From Glaciecola sp947496235 (GTDB lineage Bacteria; Pseudomonadota; Gammaproteobacteria; Enterobacterales; Alteromonadaceae), in the NCBI RefSeq assembly GCF_050306235.1, contig NZ_JBLWFH010000008.1, forward strand, positions 62,001 to 126,000: a stretch of DNA of 64,000 nt, read 5' to 3'. Numbering within the stretch: the first letter of the stretch is position 1; each line of letters opens with the position of its first letter. Of this stretch, positions 36,267 to 45,293 are shown one piece after another. A program made the translations under genes and the position numbers. Under the pieces are notes generated by a model, which searched no databases, was not told the DNA's origin, and saw only the letters and a list, made by a program, of their open reading frames with translations.

Positions 36267-37657
36267 GCTTTCAGACTTTTGGATTATCCGACGCCCTACT
36301 GAGCGCTCTGCAAGATGCAGGCTATAGTCAACCTACTCCAACGCAGGCAAAAGTACTGCCCATAGCGCTGGAAGGTCAAGATTTGGTGGTGGAGGCAAAA
36401 ACCGGCAGTGGTAAAACTCTTGCTTTTGCTCTTGCACTTTTGCATAAATGGCAAACTTCTGATCCTTGTGCACCTTCAACTCTGGTTCTTTGCCCTACAC
36501 GTGAGTTAGCCGAGCAAGTGGCGGAGCAAATTCGAATAGTCGCCAAGCATATTGCCAATTTTAAGGTACTGACCTTGTTTGGCGGTGTCGCCATAGGTCC
36601 ACAACTGCATTCTATGAATCATTTACCTGATGTTATTGTGGGAACGCCAGGCCGAGTGATTGATGTTATTACTAAAAAGAGCACCTCTCTAAAACACATT
36701 GGGTGTTTTGTATTGGATGAAGCTGATCGTATGCTAGACATGGGCTTCGCCGAGCAAATGCAATGGATTATCAAGCGATTAAAGCAAGATAAAGCGGTAT
36801 TTCAAACATTGTTATTTTCCGCCACATTTGGCGCTAATATAGCCTCTATCGCTAAACAAGTTTCGCCAGGTGCAGAACATATAAGTCTATTACAAGAACA
36901 GGTGGCGCCATCCATCACGCAAATTGGCTGGCAACTCCAAGACGGCAAAAAAGACTATGCTGTGGCAGCTTTATTAACTGAATATCAACCAAATTCCGCT
37001 ATGGTATTTTGCAATACGAAAGCTGATGTCAAAGCAATTGCCGGATATTTACAGGACCAAGGGTTTGACGTCGCTGAACTACATGGCGATATGATTCAAG
37101 AAGCTCGCAGTTCAGCATTACGCCGTTTTGCTAGTCAGTGCGCAAACGTTCTCGTTGCCAGTGATGTAGCAGCAAGAGGGTTAGACATTCCAGATGTAGA
37201 ATTGGTGATAAATGCGGATGTCAGTTTAGATATTGATACCCACACTCATAGGATAGGGCGCACTGGCAGAGCAGATAAAAGCGGTCAGGCGATGACACTT
37301 TTTACTGCTGAGCAAAAAAATCATTTGCTAAAAATCGCCGAAGAAACCAATGCCAAAATACCAACCAAACATACCCAAGCGTTAAGATTTCATGCTAATC
37401 GAATAATTCCCGCTACCTACCGAGGCATTGAATTAGGTGCAGGTAAAAAGCAAAAGATCAGTAAAGGGGATATTCTAGGGGCGCTTTCTAAACAAGCAGA
37501 AATTGATGGGCAGGACATTGGGAAGATATTTGTCACCGCGCAATCCTCATTTGTTGCAATCAAATTACGTAGCGTAAAAAGAGCGATGAAGTTTTTCAAA
37601 GAAGAAAAAGTTAAAGGTAAAAAGCTACGGGCTCGTTTAGCTACTCGTGTCAGCTGA
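36263..37657 (+). CDS. dbpA: DEAD-box ATP-dependent RNA helicase DbpA
   Basis: A 464-residue DEAD-box helicase. The Q motif and motif I (AKTGSGKT), DEAD (VLDEADRM), SAT and HRIGRTGR are all present. The C-terminal ~75 residues (ISKGDILGALSKQAEIDGQD, KRAMKFFKEEKVKGKKLRAR) match the DbpA RNA-binding domain that recognises 23S rRNA hairpin 92. It therefore acts in 50S subunit assembly. The ATG at 36263 (MSFQTFGLSD) overlaps the pyrC stop (ATGA). An ATG at 36245 within pyrC is less likely. Confidence 0.95.
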   Translation: MSFQTFGLSDALLSALQDAGYSQPTPTQAKVLPIALEGQDLVVEAKTGSGKTLAFALALLHKWQTSDPCAPSTLVLCPTRELAEQVAEQIRIVAKHIANFKVLTLFGGVAIGPQLHSMNHLPDVIVGTPGRVIDVITKKSTSLKHIGCFVLDEADRMLDMGFAEQMQWIIKRLKQDKAVFQTLLFSATFGANIASIAKQVSPGAEHISLLQEQVAPSITQIGWQLQDGKKDYAVAALLTEYQPNSAMVFCNTKADVKAIAGYLQDQGFDVAELHGDMIQEARSSALRRFASQCANVLVASDVAARGLDIPDVELVINADVSLDIDTHTHRIGRTGRADKSGQAMTLFTAEQKNHLLKIAEETNAKIPTKHTQALRFHANRIIPATYRGIELGAGKKQKISKGDILGALSKQAEIDGQDIGKIFVTAQSSFVAIKLRSVKRAMKFFKEEKVKGKKLRARLATRVS

Positions 37658-37694
37658 TAAATAAAAGGGCACAAAATCCAAAAGGATAAATAAC

Positions 37695-38711
37695 ATGGAT
37701 TACAGAGTTTTTTTTCACATCACACTACTCTCAATTGGTTTTTTGTTGAGTGGTTGTGAGCAGCAGGTCGGCCAAACAACTAGCCAACAACAAGATATTA
37801 CGCATGGCAATCCCTTAAACTTTGGCGAAAATCTGCGCACTGCAGATCCCTCCGGACATGTGTGGGAAGACGGTAAAATGTACGTTTACACTTCTCATGA
37901 TTTGGAATGCCAAGAAGATTTTTGGATGAAGGATTGGTATGTTTTTTCTTCTTCCGATCTCAAGAATTGGCAAAATCATGGTCCAATATTATCCGTCGAG
38001 GATCTAAGTTGGGCTGACAATTTCGCATGGGCGCCTGATGCTGCTTATAAAAATGGTAAATATTATTTTGTTTTTCCTGCTGGTACAGGATTTAAAGATA
38101 GGCAGAATCCTGAAAATAGTACCAAGTGGATGGGAATAGGAATTGCTGAAAGCGACTCTCCAACGGGGCCATTTAAAGACATGATTGGTGGGCCTCTTTG
38201 GACTTCCCCTTATGCTAACGATCCAAGCATCTTTATAGATGACGACGGTCAGGCATATTTGTATGTGCACGCTTCTGATAAAGACTATCATGTTGCGAAA
38301 ATGGCCGACGATATGCGCAGTATAGAGGGCGATTTAGTCAAAATGGACATGGGCGGTTATGAACCTAAAATGGAAGGCCCTTGGGTTTTCAAGCGCGGTG
38401 ATTACTACTATTACACCATGCCTGAAAACAACCGAATCCTGACTTACTACATGTCGACTTCCCCTATGGGACCTTGGGAATACAAGGGAGAAATAATGGG
38501 GCAGGAACACGAGTCTAATAATCACCATTCAATAGTAGAATACAAAGGACAATGGATTTTATTCTATCATCGCTGGTTAGATATTGATTCAGCATGCGGA
38601 CGCCAGCGCCATACGGCTGCAGAATATTTGTATTTTAATGAAGATGGTACAATACAGCCTGTTACACGTACCGATATAGGTGTCAGTGATTTTGCTCAAA
38701 GAGTCAAATAG
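37695..38711 (+). CDS. GH43-family glycoside hydrolase lipoprotein
   Basis: A 338-residue five-bladed propeller hydrolase with a lipobox (GFLLSGC). The three GH43 acidic residues can be assigned: Asp in RTADPSGHVW (base), Asp in YANDPSIFID (pKa modulator) and Glu in KMEGPWVFKR (acid). GH43 enzymes release arabinose or xylose from plant or algal polysaccharides. A good ribosome site (AAAAGGA) precedes the ATG. It begins 37 bp after dbpA and lies 23 bp before the NagB-like gene, so those last two are probably cotranscribed. Confidence 0.9.
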   Translation: MDYRVFFHITLLSIGFLLSGCEQQVGQTTSQQQDITHGNPLNFGENLRTADPSGHVWEDGKMYVYTSHDLECQEDFWMKDWYVFSSSDLKNWQNHGPILSVEDLSWADNFAWAPDAAYKNGKYYFVFPAGTGFKDRQNPENSTKWMGIGIAESDSPTGPFKDMIGGPLWTSPYANDPSIFIDDDGQAYLYVHASDKDYHVAKMADDMRSIEGDLVKMDMGGYEPKMEGPWVFKRGDYYYYTMPENNRILTYYMSTSPMGPWEYKGEIMGQEHESNNHHSIVEYKGQWILFYHRWLDIDSACGRQRHTAAEYLYFNEDGTIQPVTRTDIGVSDFAQRVK

Positions 38712-38734
38712 CACTAGACCTTATAGGAGCCCAC

Positions 38735-39664
38735 ATGAGTCAAATTGATACAGCTTTTACTAAACAGCAAAAAGACGACAATATTTGGTTGTCTCAAACA
38801 AATAATTCGCCATTTAATTTAGTCGATCATGGTGTAACGCCAATAACCTTAAACACAGAGGCTGATGTGGGGCAGGCAATGCTGGATGAACTGCTAAAGA
38901 CAGCGGAAGAAAAATCAGGTGACATAAATATTGCGTTACTCGGTGGTCGAGGAGCGCAACAATTACATAAATTGCTTGGAAAACTGGCAACAACAAACCA
39001 ATTAGATGCTTTGTTCTCGCGCTTGAACGTATTTACTCAAGATGCGTTAGCGCCAATGAGCATGGATAACTGTTTTAGTTTTGTACGAGATTTTGAACGT
39101 ATTTTAGGGCCAGACTTTTTTAACAAGATTAAAAGTTTCACGCCTATGCAAACCGATACACCAAATTTAGAAGCTGGTCTGATGAAGTATTTGCAAAAGT
39201 TATCTTCTTTAGGTGGACTAGATATTTTTTTCCTAGGGCATGGACCTGAACAAAATCAAGCTTCTCATCTTGCTTACATTAAACCTTTTTCGGGTGCTAG
39301 TTATCACCATTTGGCAGGCCTAATCCCTATTTCTGATAGTATTTTGGCGCACCATATAAGCAAGTTTAAGGCGGGCGGAAGCCAAGTGAACGAGGTAGAT
39401 GAAAAAGAGTGTCGCAATGCTCAATTCATTTTAACCCTTGGGCCTGCAGCGATTTTACAAGCAACCAAGATAGTACAATCTGTAGTGGATGCTGATTCAG
39501 CGCCGGCTAAAGTTGAAACTTATGCAAAGGTGTTAAGTACTCCTCTAAGCCATGATGAACAAGAAGCGTTATCACAATTAGACGCTAATCCCGGGTTATG
39601 GGTGAGGTTGCATCCAAACGTTAAGTCATTTGTGTTGCCTAATTTGGGTTGTGACAAGCGTTAA
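38735..39664 (+). CDS. NagB/6-phosphogluconolactonase-fold protein, atypical
   Basis: A 309-residue member of the sugar-phosphate isomerase/lactonase fold. IALLGGRGAQQLHKLLGKLA corresponds to the phosphate-binding 'GGST/P' loop. VFTQDALAPM matches the 'F.lDE...p' region and IFFLGHGPEQNQASHLAYIKP matches the 'lGiGpDGHiasl.p' motif. Both are degenerate: the catalytic Asp of DEY/DGH is changed. Glucosamine-6-phosphate isomerase or lactonase activity is therefore uncertain. AGGAG precedes the start. It is paired with the GH43 gene, suggesting a role in sugar use. Confidence 0.65.
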   Translation: MSQIDTAFTKQQKDDNIWLSQTNNSPFNLVDHGVTPITLNTEADVGQAMLDELLKTAEEKSGDINIALLGGRGAQQLHKLLGKLATTNQLDALFSRLNVFTQDALAPMSMDNCFSFVRDFERILGPDFFNKIKSFTPMQTDTPNLEAGLMKYLQKLSSLGGLDIFFLGHGPEQNQASHLAYIKPFSGASYHHLAGLIPISDSILAHHISKFKAGGSQVNEVDEKECRNAQFILTLGPAAILQATKIVQSVVDADSAPAKVETYAKVLSTPLSHDEQEALSQLDANPGLWVRLHPNVKSFVLPNLGCDKR

Positions 39665-39796
39665 GCATAATAATTTGTCTAAATTAGAAAAATAAAACAG
39701 TAAAATTGTCGGTCACATGACATGATGCATCGTCTTTTTATGCTAAACAGCGTATAAAAGGCAAACAATAGACCAATTTAAAAGAAATGGATTTTT

Positions 39797-40210
39797 ATGA
39801 ACGCAAGCATTTTAGTTTTATCTGGTTACATCCTCTGGTTGATGTTGTTGTTACTGTTATTAGCCGGTTTCCGCACTTATTGGAATCAAGCAAATAAGCG
39901 TAAATCGTTAAAATTTAAAGCTGATGGTTCCGACTTAAATGATATAGGACAACGCATAACACGCGCCCATTTAAATATGGTAGAAAGCTTTCCGTTTATT
40001 GGGGGGACTTTATTACTGGCATTGGCGACAGATTCAACGGCAATCACAAATGGTTTGGCATACGTACTATTAATTGCGCGAATCATTCAAAGCGTTATTC
40101 ATATTAGTTCGGTCGCAAACTTCGCCATTACCCTAAGATTTGTATTTTTCTTAGTCCAATTCGGTATTTGTGGTTATTGGTTAGTCAAGATTATCGAAAA
40201 ATTCATTTGA
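39797..40210 (+). CDS. MAPEG-family membrane protein
   Basis: A 137-residue, four-helix membrane protein of the MAPEG family (membrane-associated eicosanoid and glutathione metabolism). Hydrophobic segments lie at about 5-25, 58-75, 80-100 and 112-132. The family element RAHLNMVESFPFIGGTLLLA (Arg...Glu.fp.f) is present. A bacterial glutathione-linked function is possible but not established. Confidence 0.82.
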   Translation: MNASILVLSGYILWLMLLLLLLAGFRTYWNQANKRKSLKFKADGSDLNDIGQRITRAHLNMVESFPFIGGTLLLALATDSTAITNGLAYVLLIARIIQSVIHISSVANFAITLRFVFFLVQFGICGYWLVKIIEKFI

Positions 40211-40372
40211 GCCTGAGGGAGATAATGTACACAGCAGTGAAATTTTTTCATCTACGTGTAAATCTGACCATGCTTTTTTTTGTATAAAACCCAGAATCTA
40301 CTTTGATTTCATGTAGTTAGCTTTAGGTCCAAAATTTGCAGATATTATTTTGTAGAAAGAGGAGATTTAATC

Positions 40373-40891
40373 ATGTCTATAGAAACTGAATTTGACGATC
40401 GAATAGCAGTGGCTGTCAAAGGAGACATGCCAGTTAATCAGGCTAAAGCATTATTGAAACGTGACATTGGTTTGGACGAAAGTGAAATTAATGTGGTCAC
40501 CCCCGACGACGCTCGGGTAGGTGAGAAACTTGAGATGAATTCCACCCAATTAGGCGAAAAAATGCTGTGGTGGCATATATTCTTCGGTTTTATCGGATTT
40601 TTGATCGGTATGTTCGTAGCCTTTTTATTAGTGCAATTCGGTCCTCCGTTAACTCAAGAAAATCCTATTTTTACCTTCATTGCATTGGTCAGCCCAGGTA
40701 TATTCTTAGGACTTTTTGTCGCTGGTGCACTGTCGTTGAAGCCTGAAAATGACGCTCAGAACCTCGCCGTAATGTCACGTCAAGCTCACCGATTGCCAAC
40801 CTTGCTAATCAAGCCAAGAAGTACTCGGAATAAAGACGACATAAAGTCTGCTGTAAAATCCATAAATGGGCTTACATTAGTAGAAGAATAA
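40373..40891 (+). CDS. Unknown protein with two membrane helices
   Basis: A 172-residue protein that I do not assign to a family. A soluble N-terminus of about 60 residues includes DDRIAVAVKGDMPVNQAKAL and ESEINVVTPDDARVGEKL. It is followed by two membrane helices (about 68-90 and 100-122) and a basic soluble tail. The N- and C-terminal soluble parts both look like short ferredoxin-like halves, typical of proteins that modulate ion or stress responses. A strong ribosome site (AGAGGAG) supports the start. It lies 49 bp before the ABC exporter. Confidence 0.6.
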   Translation: MSIETEFDDRIAVAVKGDMPVNQAKALLKRDIGLDESEINVVTPDDARVGEKLEMNSTQLGEKMLWWHIFFGFIGFLIGMFVAFLLVQFGPPLTQENPIFTFIALVSPGIFLGLFVAGALSLKPENDAQNLAVMSRQAHRLPTLLIKPRSTRNKDDIKSAVKSINGLTLVEE

Positions 40892-40940
40892 AGTATCCTT
40901 GCTGCCAAATCTTGAATTGGCAGCAACCATTGAGCCCTGA

Positions 40941-42782
40941 ATGTTCTCATTTTTCGAAAAATTAACGGACCCTTTCCCATCTCAACAACCTACTCAACCG
41001 CCTACGACTTTGTTTGGCTTTATAAATTATTACTCAAAGGGCATGTGGTGGATACTGATAAGCGTATCCTTTTTAAGTGCATTGGTTGCTATTCTTGAAG
41101 TCTCTTTATTCGGTTTTATGGGCCAATTAGTCGATTGGTTTGCAGACCGTGATCCCTCGACCTTCATAGAAGAAGAAAAAACGACCTTAATATGGATGGG
41201 ATTACTGGTGCTATTGGTAATTCCGGGTGTCGTTATTCTTGAATCCATGATTACTCATCAATCAGTTTTGGGCAATTATCCTATGCGCATACGCTGGTTA
41301 GCCCATAAGTATTTGCTAGGTCAGAGCCTATCCTTTTATCAGGATGAATTTGCCGGAAGAGTGGCAACCAAGGTGATGCAAACGGCGCTCTCGGTGCGAG
41401 AAACCGTCACAAAAGTGCTGAACCTAGCGGTTTATATCATTGTGTACTTTGTTTCAGTGGTTATTTTAGTATTTTCTACGGATTGGCGCTTAACCATACC
41501 ATTGCTTACATGGTTGGTGATTTATATCAGTATTCTGCGTGTGATGCTGCCAAAGCTGAAAAAGGTTTCCCAAAAGCAAGCCGATGCCAGATCCGTTATG
41601 ACAGGACGCATCGTTGATAGTTATACCAATATCATGACAGTAAAGCTGTTTTCCCATCACAGCCGAGAAGAGACCTATGCCAAAGAAGGCATGAGCAAAT
41701 TCTTGCATACAGTTTACCCACAGATGCGCTTGGTTACAGTGTTACAGGGATTCGTATGGTTTAGCAATTCGCTTTTGGTTTTCAGCATTTCTGCGTTAGC
41801 GATATATTTGTGGATCCACGGCACTGTTTCTCCTGGGGACATCGCCATTGCCATAAGCTTAAGTTTACGATTAAACGGTATGTCCCAATGGATAATGTGG
41901 GAAGTATCAGCTTTATTTGAAAACATAGGCACAGTGCATGATGGTATTGCTACCTTGTCTGTGCCTGCTTCTGTAAAAGATAAAGAAAATGCCCATCAAC
42001 TTAAAGTCAAAGGTGGTGAGGTTGCATTCAACAAGGTCAATTTTGCGTATAAAACCCAATCTGAAAATCCCATTTCTGTATTTGAAAATCTAGAGGTCAC
42101 TATTAAACCTGGCGAAAAGGTTGGGTTGGTAGGTCGCTCTGGCGCTGGAAAATCGACCCTAGTTAATCTGTTGCTAAGATTTTATGACATAGACTCTGGC
42201 CAAATCAGCATTGATGGGCAGTCTATTGACGATGTTACTCAAGAGAGTTTACGTAGCCAAATAAGTATGGTGACTCAAGATACTTCTTTGATGCACAGGT
42301 CAGTACGTGACAACATCATGTACGGTCGAGAAGATGCTACCGAAGAACAAATGATAGCTGCTGCCAAACAAGCTGAAGCCCATGATTTTATTCTTACCTT
42401 GTCGGATGCAAAAGGTCGAACAGGCTATGATGCTCACGTGGGCGAAAGGGGGGTAAAGCTTTCAGGGGGACAACGTCAACGTATTGCCATTGCTCGCGTA
42501 ATGCTTAAAGATGCACCTATATTATTGTTGGATGAAGCAACGTCGGCTCTCGACTCTGAGGTAGAAGCAGCGATTCAAGAAGGACTAACACAAATAATGG
42601 AAGATAAGACAGTTTTAGCAATTGCTCATCGTCTTTCCACCATTGCGCAAATGGACAGATTATTAGTCTTAGATAACGGTCGAATCGTCGAATCAGGTAA
42701 TCATGAAGCCTTGTTAAAGCAAGGCGGGATTTACGCGAAACTTTGGGCCCATCAAACCGGTGGATTTATTGGTTTGGAGTAA
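40941..42782 (+). CDS. ABC-type exporter, fused permease and ATPase
   Basis: A 613-residue half-transporter. Residues about 30-340 form the six-helix transmembrane domain. The nucleotide-binding domain follows with Walker A GRSGAGKST, Q-loop VTQDTSLM, signature LSGGQRQRIAIAR, Walker B ILLLDEATSALD and the H-loop IAHRLSTI. It works as a homodimer and may export a lipid, drug or peptide; sequence alone does not tell. It stands alone apart from the small membrane protein just upstream. Confidence 0.92.
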   Translation: MFSFFEKLTDPFPSQQPTQPPTTLFGFINYYSKGMWWILISVSFLSALVAILEVSLFGFMGQLVDWFADRDPSTFIEEEKTTLIWMGLLVLLVIPGVVILESMITHQSVLGNYPMRIRWLAHKYLLGQSLSFYQDEFAGRVATKVMQTALSVRETVTKVLNLAVYIIVYFVSVVILVFSTDWRLTIPLLTWLVIYISILRVMLPKLKKVSQKQADARSVMTGRIVDSYTNIMTVKLFSHHSREETYAKEGMSKFLHTVYPQMRLVTVLQGFVWFSNSLLVFSISALAIYLWIHGTVSPGDIAIAISLSLRLNGMSQWIMWEVSALFENIGTVHDGIATLSVPASVKDKENAHQLKVKGGEVAFNKVNFAYKTQSENPISVFENLEVTIKPGEKVGLVGRSGAGKSTLVNLLLRFYDIDSGQISIDGQSIDDVTQESLRSQISMVTQDTSLMHRSVRDNIMYGREDATEEQMIAAAKQAEAHDFILTLSDAKGRTGYDAHVGERGVKLSGGQRQRIAIARVMLKDAPILLLDEATSALDSEVEAAIQEGLTQIMEDKTVLAIAHRLSTIAQMDRLLVLDNGRIVESGNHEALLKQGGIYAKLWAHQTGGFIGLE

Positions 42783-42954
42783 GAAGTTTAATAAGTGTAG
42801 GTTTAAAATTTATACTTTTGGATAGTGTTTTTCTGTAAAAATCTTCCGATAAAACAGTGTATTAAGTATGTGTATCACGTTTGTACATCTTATTTTTAAG
42901 AGCCCGAATAAACGTATTTAGCAAAAAAACTGTTTTAACTGAGGAAATTTCCAC

Positions 42955-45177
42955 ATGGACGTCGGTCAGGTTCAATCAAATCTAGACATAATCTGGATAA
43001 TCATCGCTGCTTCAATGGTATTGCTAATGCAGGCTGGGTTTACTTCTTTGGAAACTGGCGCAACAAGAGCTAAAAATACCAGTAATGTGGCAATGAAAAA
43101 CATCACTGATTTTATAGCGTCGGTATTGATTTTCTTTGTGGTGGGTTACGCCTTTATGTTTGGCGAATCCTTCAATGGCCTTATAGGTACGAGCAATTTT
43201 TTCCTTTCTTCAGTTTCCCAAGATCTTGATTACGCCAATTTTGTATTTCAAGCGACTTTTGCCGGTACAGCCGCTACCATCATTTCGGGCGCAGTTGCTG
43301 AAAGAATGCAATTTACTTCTTATGTGATTGTCAGCGCTTTAGTTGTTGCCTTTATTTACCCGATCTCAGGACACTGGATATGGGCTGAAAACGGTTGGTT
43401 GGCTGAATTACAAATGGTGGATTTTGCGGGCTCTACTGTGGTCCATTCATTAGGTGCTTGGGTGGGATTAGCTGGTGCCATCATGCTTGGTCCTCGTATT
43501 GGCCGTTTCGACAAAAATGGTAATCCGCAAAAAATTCACGGACACAATATGGTGCTTGCGGTAGTTGGCGTACTGATTTTGTTTTTTGGCTGGTTTGGGT
43601 TTAATGGTGGCAGCACCCTCAGCGGCGATAGTTCTATTGCATTAATACTGCTGAACACCATGATTTGTGCATCAGCTGCAGGCATGAGTAGCTTTGTTGC
43701 TAGCCTTTTCACCTATAAAGGTGAGGTCCATATTGAAAAGATGCTCAATGGCATTATCGGTGGCTTAGTGGCGGTAACAGCTGGCTGCGCGGTACTTACA
43801 CCAAGCGGCGCTATGTTGTTGGGAGTTACTGCAGGCATTATTGTGTTCTGTGCTGAAGAAGTTGTTCTGCGAGTATTTAAACTGGATGATCCTGTCAATG
43901 TTATCGCGGGTCATGGAATAGCAGGCGCTTGGGGGACTTTAATGTTAGCCTTCTTAGCGCCAGTAGAAAACCTGCCACTGCAAAGCAGTTGGCAACAATT
44001 TTGGGTGCAGACTCAAGGTGTTTTAGCTGTCTTTGTTTGGGGATTTTCTAGCGGTCTGGTGTTATTTTACGCGCTAAAAGTACTTAACAAATTAAGGGTA
44101 TCAGAAGATGCCGAACTCATGGGTTTAAACGTACACGAGCACGGCGCTAGCTCAGGTTTGTTAGAAACCATGATTACTATGAAAAGTATTGTTGATGCCA
44201 ACAATGGAAAGGGAGAGTCCGATTTGACACGTCGAGTGGAAGTCGAACCTGGCACGCAGGAGGGTGACGTCGCCTCTTTGTTTAATCAGTTGATTGAGTT
44301 GTTTCAAACAACCATTGCTGAAATTAAATACAGTGTGAAGGATATGACAAACGCATCTTTGATGATGCAAGATGTGTCTCATGGACTTAGCAAGGATGCT
44401 ACAACTCAACGCCAGCATATTGCTGGTGCCACCTCGGCAATTAAAGAGCTGACGGGTACCATAGGAGAAGTGGTATCGAGTTCAGCCAACACTGCAGAAG
44501 CGACCAAGGAATCTGCAGTCAAAATCAAACAAATGCAAAAGGAAATGCAAGATTCACTGCATTCGGTCGAGCAATTATCAACCCGAATTGATAGCAGCCA
44601 ATCTACCTTGGAAGAATTGTTAAAACAGAACCAATCCATAACTGGAATTTTAGAAACCATTACAAGCATTTCAGATCAAACAAACTTATTAGCCTTAAAC
44701 GCTGCCATTGAGGCGGCTAGAGCAGGTGAAGTAGGAAGAGGTTTTGCGGTTGTGGCAGAAGAAGTGCGCGCACTTTCAGGTAAAACTAACCAAGCCACAC
44801 AACAGATTACAGATTTAATAGCTCAGCTTTCTAAAAACTCAGAACAAGCTTCGCAGTCTATGTTGCAAAGTAAAAACGAAGCTGATGCCACTGTGCAAAG
44901 AGTATCTTTTACAGCACATAATTTGGAATCTCTGGCTGATTTTATACAACAGATTGAAGATATGTCAGTACAAGTTGCGGCGACTATGGAGCAGCAATCA
45001 GGGGTTGCTTGCCAGATAAATAGCAGTATGCAAGAGCTTGAAGTCTTGACACAAACCAATACTCAAAGAGCCAATAACGTCCAGGACACTAGCGATAAAC
45101 TGAATTTTTTATCAGCCGCGCTAAACCAAAAAGTGACGGGCATGCACGTGGGCGAGGGTAGCGCTCAATTGCATTAA
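42955..45177 (+). CDS. Ammonium transporter domain fused to a chemoreceptor signalling domain (Amt-MCP)
   Basis: A 740-residue fusion. Residues 1-400 form a full Amt channel: QAGFTSLETGATRAKN, the gate region FVFQATFAGTAAT, and the twin pore histidines His164 (VVHSLGAWVG) and His320 (IAGHGIAGAWG). The domain ends with the usual GLNVHEHG. Residues about 410-455 are HAMP-like (SDLTRRVEVEP). The rest is an MCP signalling coiled coil with the conserved tip SDQTNLLALNAAIEAARAGE and GRGFAVVAEEVRAL that contacts CheA and CheW. The obvious reading is a chemoreceptor that senses ammonium with a transporter fold. No glnK lies beside it, unlike normal amtB loci. Confidence 0.9.
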   Translation: MDVGQVQSNLDIIWIIIAASMVLLMQAGFTSLETGATRAKNTSNVAMKNITDFIASVLIFFVVGYAFMFGESFNGLIGTSNFFLSSVSQDLDYANFVFQATFAGTAATIISGAVAERMQFTSYVIVSALVVAFIYPISGHWIWAENGWLAELQMVDFAGSTVVHSLGAWVGLAGAIMLGPRIGRFDKNGNPQKIHGHNMVLAVVGVLILFFGWFGFNGGSTLSGDSSIALILLNTMICASAAGMSSFVASLFTYKGEVHIEKMLNGIIGGLVAVTAGCAVLTPSGAMLLGVTAGIIVFCAEEVVLRVFKLDDPVNVIAGHGIAGAWGTLMLAFLAPVENLPLQSSWQQFWVQTQGVLAVFVWGFSSGLVLFYALKVLNKLRVSEDAELMGLNVHEHGASSGLLETMITMKSIVDANNGKGESDLTRRVEVEPGTQEGDVASLFNQLIELFQTTIAEIKYSVKDMTNASLMMQDVSHGLSKDATTQRQHIAGATSAIKELTGTIGEVVSSSANTAEATKESAVKIKQMQKEMQDSLHSVEQLSTRIDSSQSTLEELLKQNQSITGILETITSISDQTNLLALNAAIEAARAGEVGRGFAVVAEEVRALSGKTNQATQQITDLIAQLSKNSEQASQSMLQSKNEADATVQRVSFTAHNLESLADFIQQIEDMSVQVAATMEQQSGVACQINSSMQELEVLTQTNTQRANNVQDTSDKLNFLSAALNQKVTGMHVGEGSAQLH

Positions 45178-45213
45178 TGTTGTGAATCAGGAAAGACTTG
45201 CGATGAAAAATAA

Positions 45214-45232
45214 TTAGACTAGGATAGTCTAA
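45214..45232. other. Perfect hairpin or dyad after the Amt-MCP gene
   Basis: TTAGACTA and TAGTCTAA pair perfectly around GGA. It lies 36 bp after the Amt-MCP stop and about 60 bp before the next start. Without a T-tract it may be an operator or a weak terminator. Confidence 0.4.
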
Positions 45233-45293
45233 CTACTCATTATCTAAAGGATTGCTTCGACTTAATCCAATAAGTCGTGCGTTAGAAACCAAT

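Noticed and set aside
42846..42853. TCCGATAA, similar to the sigma-28 (flagellar) -10 element, upstream of the Amt-MCP gene
   Set aside because: No TAAA-type -35 lies at the required spacing; the nearest TAAA is only five bases away, so this is not a supported sigma-28 promoter.
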